A stretch of DNA of 64,000 nucleotides, taken from the NCBI GenBank assembly GCA_019009955.1, contig CM032230.1, forward strand, positions 31,654,001 to 31,718,000, read 5' to 3'. Every line of letters starts with the position of its first letter. The stretch's first letter is position 1. The DNA comes from Riptortus pedestris (taxonomy: Eukaryota; Arthropoda; Insecta; Hemiptera; Alydidae). Below the pieces are notes generated by a model that was not told the DNA's origin, did no database searches, and saw nothing but the letters and a program-made list of their open reading frames with translations. The position numbers and the translations under genes were made by a program. Below are positions 61,902 to 64,000 of the stretch, piece after piece.

Positions 61902-63680
61902 ACGTCTGCTCCACTTTTGCCTGCATTGTCTTGAAATCCTGAAGTTACTCACGCATGGTGATAATCAATATAACGCCAAGAAGTAAATTAAATTGAAGTG
62001 TGAGCACACAGAAAAAAAGGCCCAACTGCTAGGCTTTACTCTTTTTTTTGTACTACTTGTATTTTGGTGCTAATGTGGTCGAGCTGTTCAGCTGTCTCGA
62101 ATGGGAGCCTTATTGACTGGCGCATTGTCATGCAACAGACACCTCGAGTCAACATTCCCCGACGTTTCTCCCAGATGGCCTGACGCAATTTTCTAATAGC
62201 CTGTAGAGCCAATATCGAAGTAATCAATTATAAGAATACCCAATGCATCCCACAAAACTTTTGCCATCACTTTCCTCGCTGAACGCGGGATTTGAATTTT
62301 TTTGGAGGGGGTGAGTCTAAATGTCTCCACTGCATCGACTGTTGCTTTGTCTTGGGATCCCACTAGTACAGCCACGTCTGATCCCCTAGCACTAATCGGG
62401 CCAGTGCTCTGGGTCGTGGTTAAAGAGGTCTAACAGCTATTGACATGAAGGGAGACAGTGATGCCGATCTTGAACCGAAAGATTTCGGGGAACCAATCTT
62501 GCAGGCACCTTAGACATTCCTAATGCCTTGGATGATTGTGGTGCTAGCGTTACCATAGGGAATGCCTAATCCAATAGCAACTTCAGAAACCTGTATCCGA
62601 CGATTATGCAAGATCAAGGCATATGCGTAAGTCGCACGATCAACATCAGTTGAGGTTGTTGGTCTCCCGGATCTTCTTTCGTCTTGCACACTCACGCGAC
62701 CACACAACCATATACATTTACCATTATCACATAAATGTCTTTTACAGAATGTCCTTCTTTACACAAACATTTAAAGACGCTTCAGTATTCAAACTAGAAC
62801 TCACTGGACATTGACATGTTTGGAAAGGCACTGCTAAATACTGACTGAACCGAGGACTCGATATTTGGGCATGTTTACTCTTGATAGATAAGCTACCAAG
62901 AACAATAGAAGGATTAACGGTTTAAGATTTTTTTATACCTTCGTTGCAAAACGTTTTGATCACCCCTCGTGTCAATCAATCCTGTAGTTGAAGGGACGTT
63001 ATTTGCTTCATCTCCTGTGTAGTAATGATGGAACTTCGTCAAAAGCCGCGTAACTTAAACCAGTTTTTATATTTACACGGGAAACCATTTCTATTTCTAC
63101 ACGCCTACGACGGATAACACTGCTAGTCTACTAATACAAACATCGAGCTTCATACTCCATGCAGAGCACGCTGGAATTGGATCAGACTGGTCCGAACGTA
63201 GAGATCCTAACGATCCCCAATAAGCACTGACAGGGGGCATCCATAAATAAATAATTAGAAAGAAATTAAATGTAAAATGATGGAATGGTGGTGAATGTAC
63301 CTGTTATCGCTTAGGGGAGATATGTATCCAAAGACCCAAATCTGTAGGAGGCAGTCCCAGAAGGGTGGGGTCCAGGTGTGGTTGTGCCGAAGGGTGGCGA
63401 GGTAGGCCGGGGCTGATGCGTTCCCTTCTGTGGGGAGAGGCTGGCTCCTGTAGGCGAGGGTGAAGGCCCCTGAGTGAGTGAGGGCGGCAGCTGCGACGGG
63501 CTGTGGGTCGGAGAGGAGGGCGGCCGTGGGGTCGGTGAGGCTCGGCCGGTTATCAGCCGATGAGAGGATAGCAGGGGGGATCTGGGACCTGTCCAATCGG
63601 AGGCGCAGTCTTTGCCCGCCTCCCCCGCAGTCGTCCTCTCCCGCCGCCACCGCCACGGCCGCCACAACCAGTCTCCACAT
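21895..63680 (-). CDS. Class C orphan GPCR, GPR158/GPR179 (CG31760) type, 12 coding exons, 643 aa
   Basis: A seven-helix class C receptor of neuronal plasma membranes. The vertebrate relative GPR158 binds RGS7-Gbeta5 and has been described as a metabotropic glycine receptor; the ligand here is unknown. Join on the complement, 5' to 3': 63680-63301, 55438-55327, 37488-37343, 28095-27951, 27744-27676, 27576-27467, 25623-25388, 24391-24147, 23718-23572, 22406-22281, 22188-22168 (or 22153), 22089-21895. All junctions are GT-AG with matching phases; total 1932 nt, or 1947 with the longer exon 11. Domain order: short signal peptide (MWRLVVAAVAVAAG), ectodomain with NHT and NAS sequons, EGF-like RGFRCTCLPGY, TM1 (FVICVQISAMVITIV), TM2-TM3 (LETLLFGILLLYG, RWIRELGFIICYGAIILKLY). 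Then come ICL2 KAHRWIVKDKDLLKYL, the extracellular-loop cysteine TCKPLWWDYV, and TM7 CHCTSTFVLGFIYAPY. The cytoplasmic tail has coil AELKRLYTQLEVLRNK and basic HISKRRGGRKVAHRRFSLQ. No frame is broken. Confidence 0.9.
22153..22188 (-). CDS. GPCR exon 11: micro-exon with two in-frame donors
   Basis: It follows the acceptor tctatttttag and encodes KKGSREK, ending at 22168 before gtgagt. Alternatively it continues through VSFHK and ends at 22153 before gtaaaa. Both choices keep phase 0 and give 21 or 36 nt. The gtgagt donor is the closer match to consensus. Confidence 0.7.
22281..22406 (-). CDS. GPCR exon 10: coiled coil and basic tail motif
   Basis: It encodes AELKRLYTQLEVLRNKSICQ and then NNPHISKRRGGRKVAHRRFS, the best conserved part of the tail in this subfamily. 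The first half can form a short coiled coil. Confidence 0.88.
22407..23571 (-). other. GPCR intron 10 with a second SINE family
   Basis: The only recognisable content is the tRNA-like SINE at 23035-23440. Confidence 0.55.
23035..23440 (+). repeat. SINE family 2, tRNA-derived, single copy here
   Basis: The head ggcagcagaggccgcatgga and the B-box-like gcagggttgatccccggcc fit a tRNA-derived pol III promoter. About 300 bp of body follow and the copy ends in an A-rich tail (aaccaaaaaaataaaagaaa). The length is about 400 bp. Confidence 0.55.
23572..23718 (-). CDS. GPCR exon 9: proximal cytoplasmic tail
   Basis: It encodes ILYETKPVRDSRHHLTHEPS followed by GIYGEIDITEVNLSEMNPDE. Phase 0 at both ends. 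Because both ends are phase 0, a short extra phase-0 exon before it cannot be excluded. Confidence 0.78.
23789..23853. repeat. (CA)n microsatellite, about 32 units
   Basis: An uninterrupted CA run lies within GPCR intron 8, about 70 bp upstream of exon 9 in transcript sense. Confidence 0.95.
24147..24391 (-). CDS. GPCR exon 8: TM5-TM7
   Basis: It encodes EIVFLLFGLHLGLAARNATV, the TM6 region LVGAVLMETIVSTCYYIIHA and TM7 CHCTSTFVLGFIYAPY. Phase 1 in, phase 0 out. Confidence 0.92.
24483..24690 (-). repeat. SINE family 1 (reverse)
   Basis: In reverse it reads through an A-box remnant, the B box (ggtgtgagttcgattctta), gcaataggaatttatttagt and the body to the 3' end. Confidence 0.65.
25388..25623 (-). 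CDS. GPCR exon 7: inner loop 2, TM4, outer loop 2
   Basis: It encodes ILMEFRTRKAHRWIVKDKDL, TM4 (YLLGMVLIMFAYLAAWTA) and outer loop 2 with EYFQTCKPLWWDYVTQA. The loop-2 cysteine is the partner of the TM3 cysteine. Phase 2 in, phase 1 out. Confidence 0.92.
25624..27466 (-). other. GPCR intron 6
   Basis: It contains the interspersed repeat R3 (26560-26935). The rest, including about 25800-26400, has no recognisable gene. Confidence 0.5.
26560..26935. repeat. Interspersed repeat R3, copy 1
   Basis: It shares a long colinear stretch with 38455-38740: acatgcagtggttt, gccttctacagtaaaccatc, aataaaggcat, gaggaaatttc-like, gagtggagaaaattc, gctgactaatgacaggcatt and agccattatg. The class is unknown; it may be a SINE body or a MITE. 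Confidence 0.65.
27467..27576 (-). CDS. GPCR exon 6: outer loop 1 and TM3
   Basis: It encodes MLPLSFKPTVENCILMRWIR and ELGFIICYGAIILKLY. It holds the class C loop cysteine and the RELGFxxCYGxxxLKLYR signature of this subfamily. Confidence 0.9.
27676..27744 (-). CDS. GPCR exon 5: TM2
   Basis: The 69-nt exon encodes PVSTGMWTILETLLFGILLL plus YGS, between acceptor tttttcag and donor gtaagt. Confidence 0.85.
27951..28095 (-). CDS. GPCR exon 4: last ectodomain cysteines and TM1
   Basis: It encodes CIPYCGYETNCSEQPHLFLK and then FVICVQISAMVITIVTGILI, the first helix, with NRRKFK in the first inner loop. Phase 2 in, phase 0 out. Confidence 0.88.
28345..28430. repeat. Interspersed repeat R3, short fragment
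   Basis: The words aagagggtcacaaaagtatgcagaggttt and cttctgcatcaaaccatt match the beginning of the R3 copies. Confidence 0.5.
28510..29052 (-). repeat. HINE-like element, subfamily B (reverse), nearly complete
   Basis: It opens with the hairpin (gctgatttcccttaaggg) and the 3' block. A short TA tract (28622-28641) and a diverged ccgctcttgcgg palindrome follow. The internal block and the subfamily-B words (cagtaaacccccactcctac, taataagctgttat, gagatacatgcaaatac) come next. The extreme 5' end is missing. Confidence 0.7.
29195..29358 (+). CDS. Candidate nested exon A (unrecognised protein)
   Basis: This 164-nt segment lies between a good acceptor (tatatattttcag) and a consensus donor (gtaagt) and is open in only one frame. 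It reads DIFHKLFPFRSRIFQSYLFN and then LADLLINVDLKENTTSLARY. It starts in phase 1 and ends in phase 0. Base composition is richer than the neighbouring intron. It lies on the strand opposite to the GPCR, so it would belong to a nested gene. I do not recognise the family. Its exit phase does not match exon B at 31237, so at least one further exon or an error would be needed. A HINE-like element starts 13 bp after the donor. Confidence 0.35.
29372..30041 (+). repeat. HINE-like element, complete copy, subfamily A with (TA)n
   Basis: All blocks are present from gtccgtcgcgcagggctgcg to the hairpin gatttcccttaagggaaatc and tgctaaa. The (TA)n tract is at about 29858-29914. It lacks the 70-bp insertion of the copies at 17836 and 51218. 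Confidence 0.85.
31017..31074. repeat. Short inverted repeat, 27-bp arms and 4-bp loop
   Basis: The arms gtttactattgcgatatatc ttcaatc and gattgaagataactggccat agtaaac pair at 23 of 27 positions around the loop ttgc. It could be a MITE remnant or a hairpin RNA. Confidence 0.7.
31237..31409 (+). CDS. Candidate nested exon B (unrecognised protein)
   Basis: This 173-nt segment is bounded by acceptor ataatttccag and donor gtaaag. It is open only in the frame reading DIDWALNTKYNPFYRLFFYF, then SHLESENYLQFYVGIETLTT and ISQLRGCNSEYIEIS. It enters in phase 2 and leaves in phase 1. The motif FxxFxHLESENYLQFYVGIE has a faint look of an RGS-type helix pair, too weak to call. The next candidate exon (31658) fits its phase. 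Confidence 0.35.
31658..31731 (+). CDS. Candidate nested exon C: C-terminal hydrophobic helix
   Basis: It follows the acceptor gtttttttccag. Joined in phase to exon B it reads ELLYIVAYVLLYITYIIRVF and EVVL before TAA, a single C-terminal membrane helix or anchor signal. The match of phase and the sensible end support it, but hydrophobic codons are also common in AT-rich DNA. Confidence 0.25.
32130..32720 (+). pseudogene. Non-LTR retrotransposon ORF2 C-terminal fragment
   Basis: The open frame contains HEPEDVFHFLAVCPILREFR and then GKKPLTENQARRILNGEDYS. This is the C-terminal HxxxxxC zinc-knuckle region common in insect LINEs (normally C-x2-C before it). The two leading cysteines are replaced (SKYN instead of a CxxC pair), and no reverse transcriptase precedes it, so this is a decayed tail. 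The end of the frame runs into low-complexity AT-rich sequence. Confidence 0.65.
33793..34290. repeat. Direct repeat D1, copy 1
   Basis: It is about 500 bp and colinear with 35938-36445: atctcactctaaataagcat, agttctctggttgcgtacaa, cttgattaacgtttaattg, aagttttatttagcgag, ttattttcaattaaacc. Confidence 0.75.
35155..35345 (-). repeat. SINE family 1 (reverse), between the D1 copies
   Basis: The plus-strand words are ttaacgtcatttatgaaact, gactaatggggttggttatc, taaataaattcctattaccc and acgcgggaattgga. These are the reverse of tail, body and B box. Confidence 0.6.
35938..36445. repeat. Direct repeat D1, copy 2
   Basis: It has the same orientation and order as copy 1 about 2.1 kb upstream, with many small differences. 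It may be the second LTR of a defective element or an old duplication. Confidence 0.75.
36841..37310 (+). repeat. HINE-like element, subfamily B, microsatellite lost
   Basis: The 5' end (agtccgtctcgcaggggctg), the B block (catttatctcaaaaagtaaa, ttattgttaatatgatatca, gtggggtttactgaagg) and the common block are present. The hairpin remnant attttccttaagggaaatg then follows directly: TA tract and 3' block are deleted. It ends about 32 bp from the exon 3 donor. Confidence 0.75.
37343..37488 (-). CDS. GPCR exon 3: EGF-like cysteine segment
   Basis: It follows the acceptor gtatttcag. It encodes CISVWEEDSRRGFRCTCLPG and YLPRLSLNYSRVSGL. Phase 0 in, phase 2 out. The CxC and the cysteines at the end of exon 2 and the start of exon 3 fit the EGF-like module. 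A HINE-like element ends about 32 bp beyond its donor. Confidence 0.88.
37690..38310 (+). repeat. HINE-like element, subfamily B, old copy, 3'-truncated
   Basis: Decayed 5' end (taagtccatcatacagtgac, taagtcgattttcctcgtga), B block (atatttgcatgtatttcgta, agaagtgggggtttgctgag) and common block up to aataagatttgtttatacaa. Confidence 0.6.
38455..38740. repeat. Interspersed repeat R3, copy 2
   Basis: Colinear with 26560-26935; see the shared words listed there. It ends in an eight-G run. Confidence 0.65.
39380..39470 (+). repeat. SINE family 1, 3' half
   Basis: attagtcccatcctagccag, agagggtcgtaatctgtaac and a taatacataaaat tail. The tRNA-like head is missing. Confidence 0.55.
40478..41490. repeat. 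Cluster of strongly decayed HINE-like pieces
   Basis: The recognisable words are tgctgcgtaaacaaagcatatttccctcg near 40485, gggatttactgaaaactgg near 40670 and gtgggggtttagtgaagact near 41100. Gatacgtcgcacaattacgg and gatacggcgcataataataa also occur. At least two successive remnants are present. Confidence 0.45.
43085..44225 (+). repeat. Unclassified repeat with about 300-bp internal tandem units
   Basis: The left end reads tagctcagatacccggcttc gctcggg. The body contains near-identical units starting near 43412, 43713 and 44013 (aaaataaacaac, ccaataggaaa, cccccactcctgcc, tccctagaaatgttggtatg). The right end is attcggtcagccgtttatgc followed by aacaaacaaagaaacaaaca. Such CCGGCTTCGC...CAGCCGTTT ends are common to several insect retroelement-derived repeats; I do not assign a class. 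Confidence 0.65.
44245..44625 (+). repeat. HINE-like element, subfamily A, 5'-truncated, microsatellite lost
   Basis: It begins at caatagagaaatctgcctag and keeps the A block, the common block and a decayed palindrome. It ends with an intact hairpin gatttcccttaagggaaatc and tgctaaaa. It follows the tandem-unit repeat almost directly. Confidence 0.7.
44758..44985 (+). repeat. SINE family 1, best full copy
   Basis: Head ggctcaggttagccccgtga gttaaagc (A box) and gcgagttggattccggcc (B box). Spacer aataggaacttatttagaga, body ctggctagaaaagggtgg, caattagcc and an (AAT)n tail follow. Total about 228 bp. Confidence 0.8.
46740..46895 (-). repeat. SINE family 1 (reverse), diverged
   Basis: Plus-strand words taaccaccttgtgcaactaa, ggctaattgaggacg, aggaaatttatttcactagc. 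The B-box end is poorly preserved. Confidence 0.45.
47936..48012. repeat. Two tandem copies of a 39-bp unit
   Basis: gctgatttattttaataaaa atgttaatcaaaaaca is followed by a near copy with a few changes and a third cagctg. Confidence 0.75.
51218..51991 (+). repeat. HINE-like element, longest complete copy, subfamily A
   Basis: It has every block of the family, a (TA)n tract at about 51804-51857 and the terminal hairpin (one base shorter: tttccctaagggaaa). It shares the 70-bp insertion with 17836-18580. It also has a private insertion (ctaagcatctgcttag) in the 5' end. Confidence 0.85.
52155..52790 (-). repeat. HINE-like element (reverse), diverged full-length
   Basis: It opens with a worn hairpin (agcagattttctttaagtgaaatcagct) and the 3' block. 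A GT/CTAT microsatellite (about 52288-52316) and the palindrome remnant follow. It ends at the 5' end atctgcttacttttcgcagcccc near 52785. It begins about 170 bp after the previous copy in opposite orientation. Confidence 0.65.
53297..53335 (-). repeat. HINE-like terminal hairpin remnant
   Basis: ttttagcagattacattaag ggaaattaga keeps the hairpin framework only. Confidence 0.4.
53615..53800 (+). repeat. SINE family 1
   Basis: B box (gcgagtttcattcccgcc), gggcaataggactttattta, ccttggctagaaaagggtag, caattaccc and a taatagataac tail. The A-box part is poorly preserved. Confidence 0.7.
53811..53880. repeat. (TA)n microsatellite, about 34 units
   Basis: An uninterrupted TA run directly left of the foldback element. 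Confidence 0.95.
53900..54690. mobile_element. Foldback (long inverted repeat) element of about 790 bp
   Basis: Reading inward from the left (ccttaaaatctgcaattgta, ttaatgcacggctgagactt, gg.atgcc.taattgtga) gives the same series as the reverse complement read from the right end. The similarity continues for about 370 bp to a centre near 54300. The arms have diverged by roughly a quarter to a third. Both outer ends are C-rich (left poly-C at 53911-53925, right cccccc in reverse). TA runs lie on both sides (53811-53880 and 54679-54698). No coding region is present. Confidence 0.8.
55327..55438 (-). CDS. GPCR exon 2
   Basis: It follows the acceptor gtattttccag and encodes GFFGLYYPLDRVGLDQCDDE and then VAMLFPASPRCDPLSTK. 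Phase 2 in, phase 0 out (donor gtgagt). The FxGLYYPxDRVxLDQC run is characteristic of the GPR158-like ectodomain. Confidence 0.88.
55722..55830 (+). repeat. SINE family 1, 3' half
   Basis: cttagtcccatcctggctag aaaagggtggtaacctgtag, caattagcc and (AAT)n tail. The head is missing. Confidence 0.7.
56288..56351. repeat. Compound (CA)n(TA)n microsatellite
   Basis: About 17 CA units with one AAAC interruption, then about 15 TA units. Confidence 0.9.
56496..56638 (+). repeat. HINE-like 3' half
   Basis: gagcgttaacagacgatata, a short TA run, tcctgggtaggatcgatgaa and a deleted hairpin ending gaaatctgctaaaa. Confidence 0.6.
57790..57880 (+). repeat. HINE-like 3' block remnant
   Basis: ccccattttcgttatctcct and atcaatggatatttgttaaa, then aatgagtactaca. 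Confidence 0.45.
57910..58286 (+). repeat. HINE-like element, subfamily B, 5'-truncated
   Basis: gagcaggagtgggggtttac tgaagcc, the common block (gtaaatatcactgttag) and cgttaacgaacttgatcatt are present. The hairpin remnant ctcttaagggaaatctgcta ends it. TA tract deleted. Confidence 0.65.
59645..60090. repeat. Direct repeat D2, copy 1, with a partial tandem repeat of its first 55 bp
   Basis: The segment cgcctagccactattttgta (A) is followed by a 324-bp segment B starting tgctaaatactgactgaacc, and then A again at 60031. B recurs at 62832-63149. Confidence 0.8.
60441..60758 (-). CDS. Unassigned open frame, 105 aa, doubtful
   Basis: The ATG at 60758 opens MMNYANSNNKAELRRRREAN, then SAVENGIKRLIKDLTHNVLP and ISEWWEICLALNIVNSPSGN, ending LNPLALFLK. 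Just upstream lies a C-rich tract with AG (ccccccccccagctacaatt), which could serve as an acceptor. The composition looks protein-like, but the opposite strand is partly open too and no family is recognised. It lies in the first GPCR intron, same strand. It may be a piece of an unknown mobile element. Confidence 0.2.
   Translation of the reverse strand: MMNYANSNNKAELRRRREANRSISAVENGIKRLIKDLTHNVLPGISEWWEICLALNIVNSPSGNALYISSQRDINQPSIRPTSFEITKPLLPVCERLNPLALFLK
61038..61132 (+). repeat. SINE family 1, 3' half, diverged
   Basis: cttaagtcccatcctggcta gaag, gtaacctgcaaataaccctt, cccaattt and an aaacaataat tail. Confidence 0.55.
61852..61899. repeat. (CT)n microsatellite, about 24 units
   Basis: An uninterrupted CT run in GPCR intron 1. 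On the GPCR-sense strand it is (GA)n. Confidence 0.95.
62030..62710 (-). pseudogene. Mariner transposase, decayed
   Basis: In several frames the minus strand reads VQDERRSGRPTTSTDVD (linker after the first helix-turn-helix), then ILHNRRIQVSEVAIGLGIPY and GNASTTIIQ (second HTH). Later come RSARKVMAKVLWDALGILII (D-bearing core strand) and REKRRGMLTRG. A mariner transposase has about 345 codons; here the frame is broken repeatedly and the first catalytic Asp region is not legible. It cannot be active. Confidence 0.75.
62832..63149. repeat. Direct repeat D2, copy 2
   Basis: It matches 59702-60025 along its length in the same orientation (tgctaaatactgactgaacc, gagtgcaagg-free; aagctaccaagaacaataga; catcacccctcgtgtcaat-like; tactaatacaaacatcgagc). 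It lacks the A segment. The two copies flank the D2 interval of about 2.8 kb that contains the mariner relic. Confidence 0.8.
63301..63680 (-). CDS. GPCR exon 1: signal peptide and N-terminal ectodomain
   Basis: The ATG at 63680 opens MWRLVVAAVAVAAGEDDCGG, a short hydrophobic signal. An ectodomain follows with two N-glycosylation sequons (NAS, NHT) and WDCLLQIWVFGYISPLSDN. The exon ends in phase 2 before gtacat. It is far more GC-rich than the rest of the window. A donor-like GTATGT and an acceptor-like tgttgttgcag lie upstream, so the 5' UTR may be spliced. Confidence 0.82.
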
Positions 63681-64000
63681 CACATACCTCCGTACCCACC
63701 TGCAACAACACACAATATCTATAAATAAAATTGTATTTCAAAAAAAGCAAAGCACCACAGAAATTATACGAATTAAGTTGAGAGGGGATCCATATATAAA
63801 AATGTTATTTATTAACTTCCAATTTGTGATTCTGAGGTTAAAAGGTCACTATCTACAGGTGGCCGCTGGTGCCATAATCTAATAGGGGTGCCCAGCGTTT
63901 CCAGCCGGCCTTACCTTTGCGCCCAGATCGCTTTTATATCTAGTTCTAGTACATATGTCCAACGGAAGACGACCACTGAATCGGTGCACCAAGACGGCAC
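63681..64000 (-). other. Upstream region of the GPCR start codon
   Basis: It should contain the 5' UTR. A possible acceptor (tgttgttgcag at about 63700) precedes the start codon, so part of the UTR may lie outside the window. No promoter element could be assigned. Nothing else is recognised. Confidence 0.4.

Larger units (their letters stand above)
55439..63300 (-). other. GPCR intron 1 (7.9 kb)
   Basis: It contains the repeats listed below. Between about 58300 and 59640, and 61150 to 61850, I see nothing recognisable. Confidence 0.5.

Noticed and set aside
63478..63882. Plus-strand 134-codon frame
   Set aside because: Antisense shadow of the GC-rich GPCR exon 1.
1..64000. CRISPR arrays, bacterial operons or viral genes
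   Set aside because: Repeats are dispersed or simple tandem repeats without regular unique spacers; genes are spliced eukaryotic ones and no viral protein was recognised.

Overview
The window looks like AT-rich, intron-rich nuclear DNA of an insect. The insect call rests on a spliced gustatory-receptor gene with the C-terminal TYxxxxxQF signature. The repeats (mariner, PIF/Harbinger, Gypsy and Jockey-like pieces, tRNA-derived SINEs, TA-rich microsatellites) fit an insect of the hemipteran type, but the order is only a guess. No bacterial, organellar or CRISPR features were seen.

Layout. Positions 1-5600 are repeat-rich: one full copy of the dominant interspersed repeat, a Tc1/mariner transposase relic, and a LINE tail. 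A single-exon ORF of unknown function lies on the minus strand (5880-6647). A four-exon gustatory receptor lies on the plus strand (8157-13478). Its large third intron holds a Gypsy 3' end and an 863-bp PIF/Harbinger deletion derivative with a perfect TAA target duplication. A probable solo LTR follows at 13935-14565, and 14.6-21.8 kb is repeats and non-coding DNA.

From 21.9 to 63.7 kb the window is one minus-strand gene. It is a class C orphan GPCR of the GPR158/GPR179 (Drosophila CG31760) type, with 12 coding exons spread over about 42 kb. I joined all exons by eye. Every junction has GT-AG ends and matching phases, the joined CDS is 1932 nt (643 aa), and the protein reads signal peptide, ectodomain with EGF-like cysteines, seven-helix core, and a conserved basic/coiled tail. 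Two in-frame alternative donors exist at exon 11.

The GPCR introns carry most of the mobile DNA. The main family is a ~650-770 bp element with a conserved 5' block, an internal (TA)n tract, a 3' block and a terminal hairpin. It resembles DINE-1/HINE (Helentron-derived) elements and occurs about 20 times in two internal-sequence subfamilies. Two copies sit within about 30 bp of splice donors or donor-like sites. Other items are a ~0.8-kb foldback element embedded in a (TA)n tract, ~300-bp tandem units, two pairs of long direct repeats, and candidate plus-strand exons nested in the GPCR intron at 28.1-37.3 kb.

The two recognised genes are both membrane receptors (a chemoreceptor and a neuronal-type class C GPCR). 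Nothing in the sequence shows that they work together.
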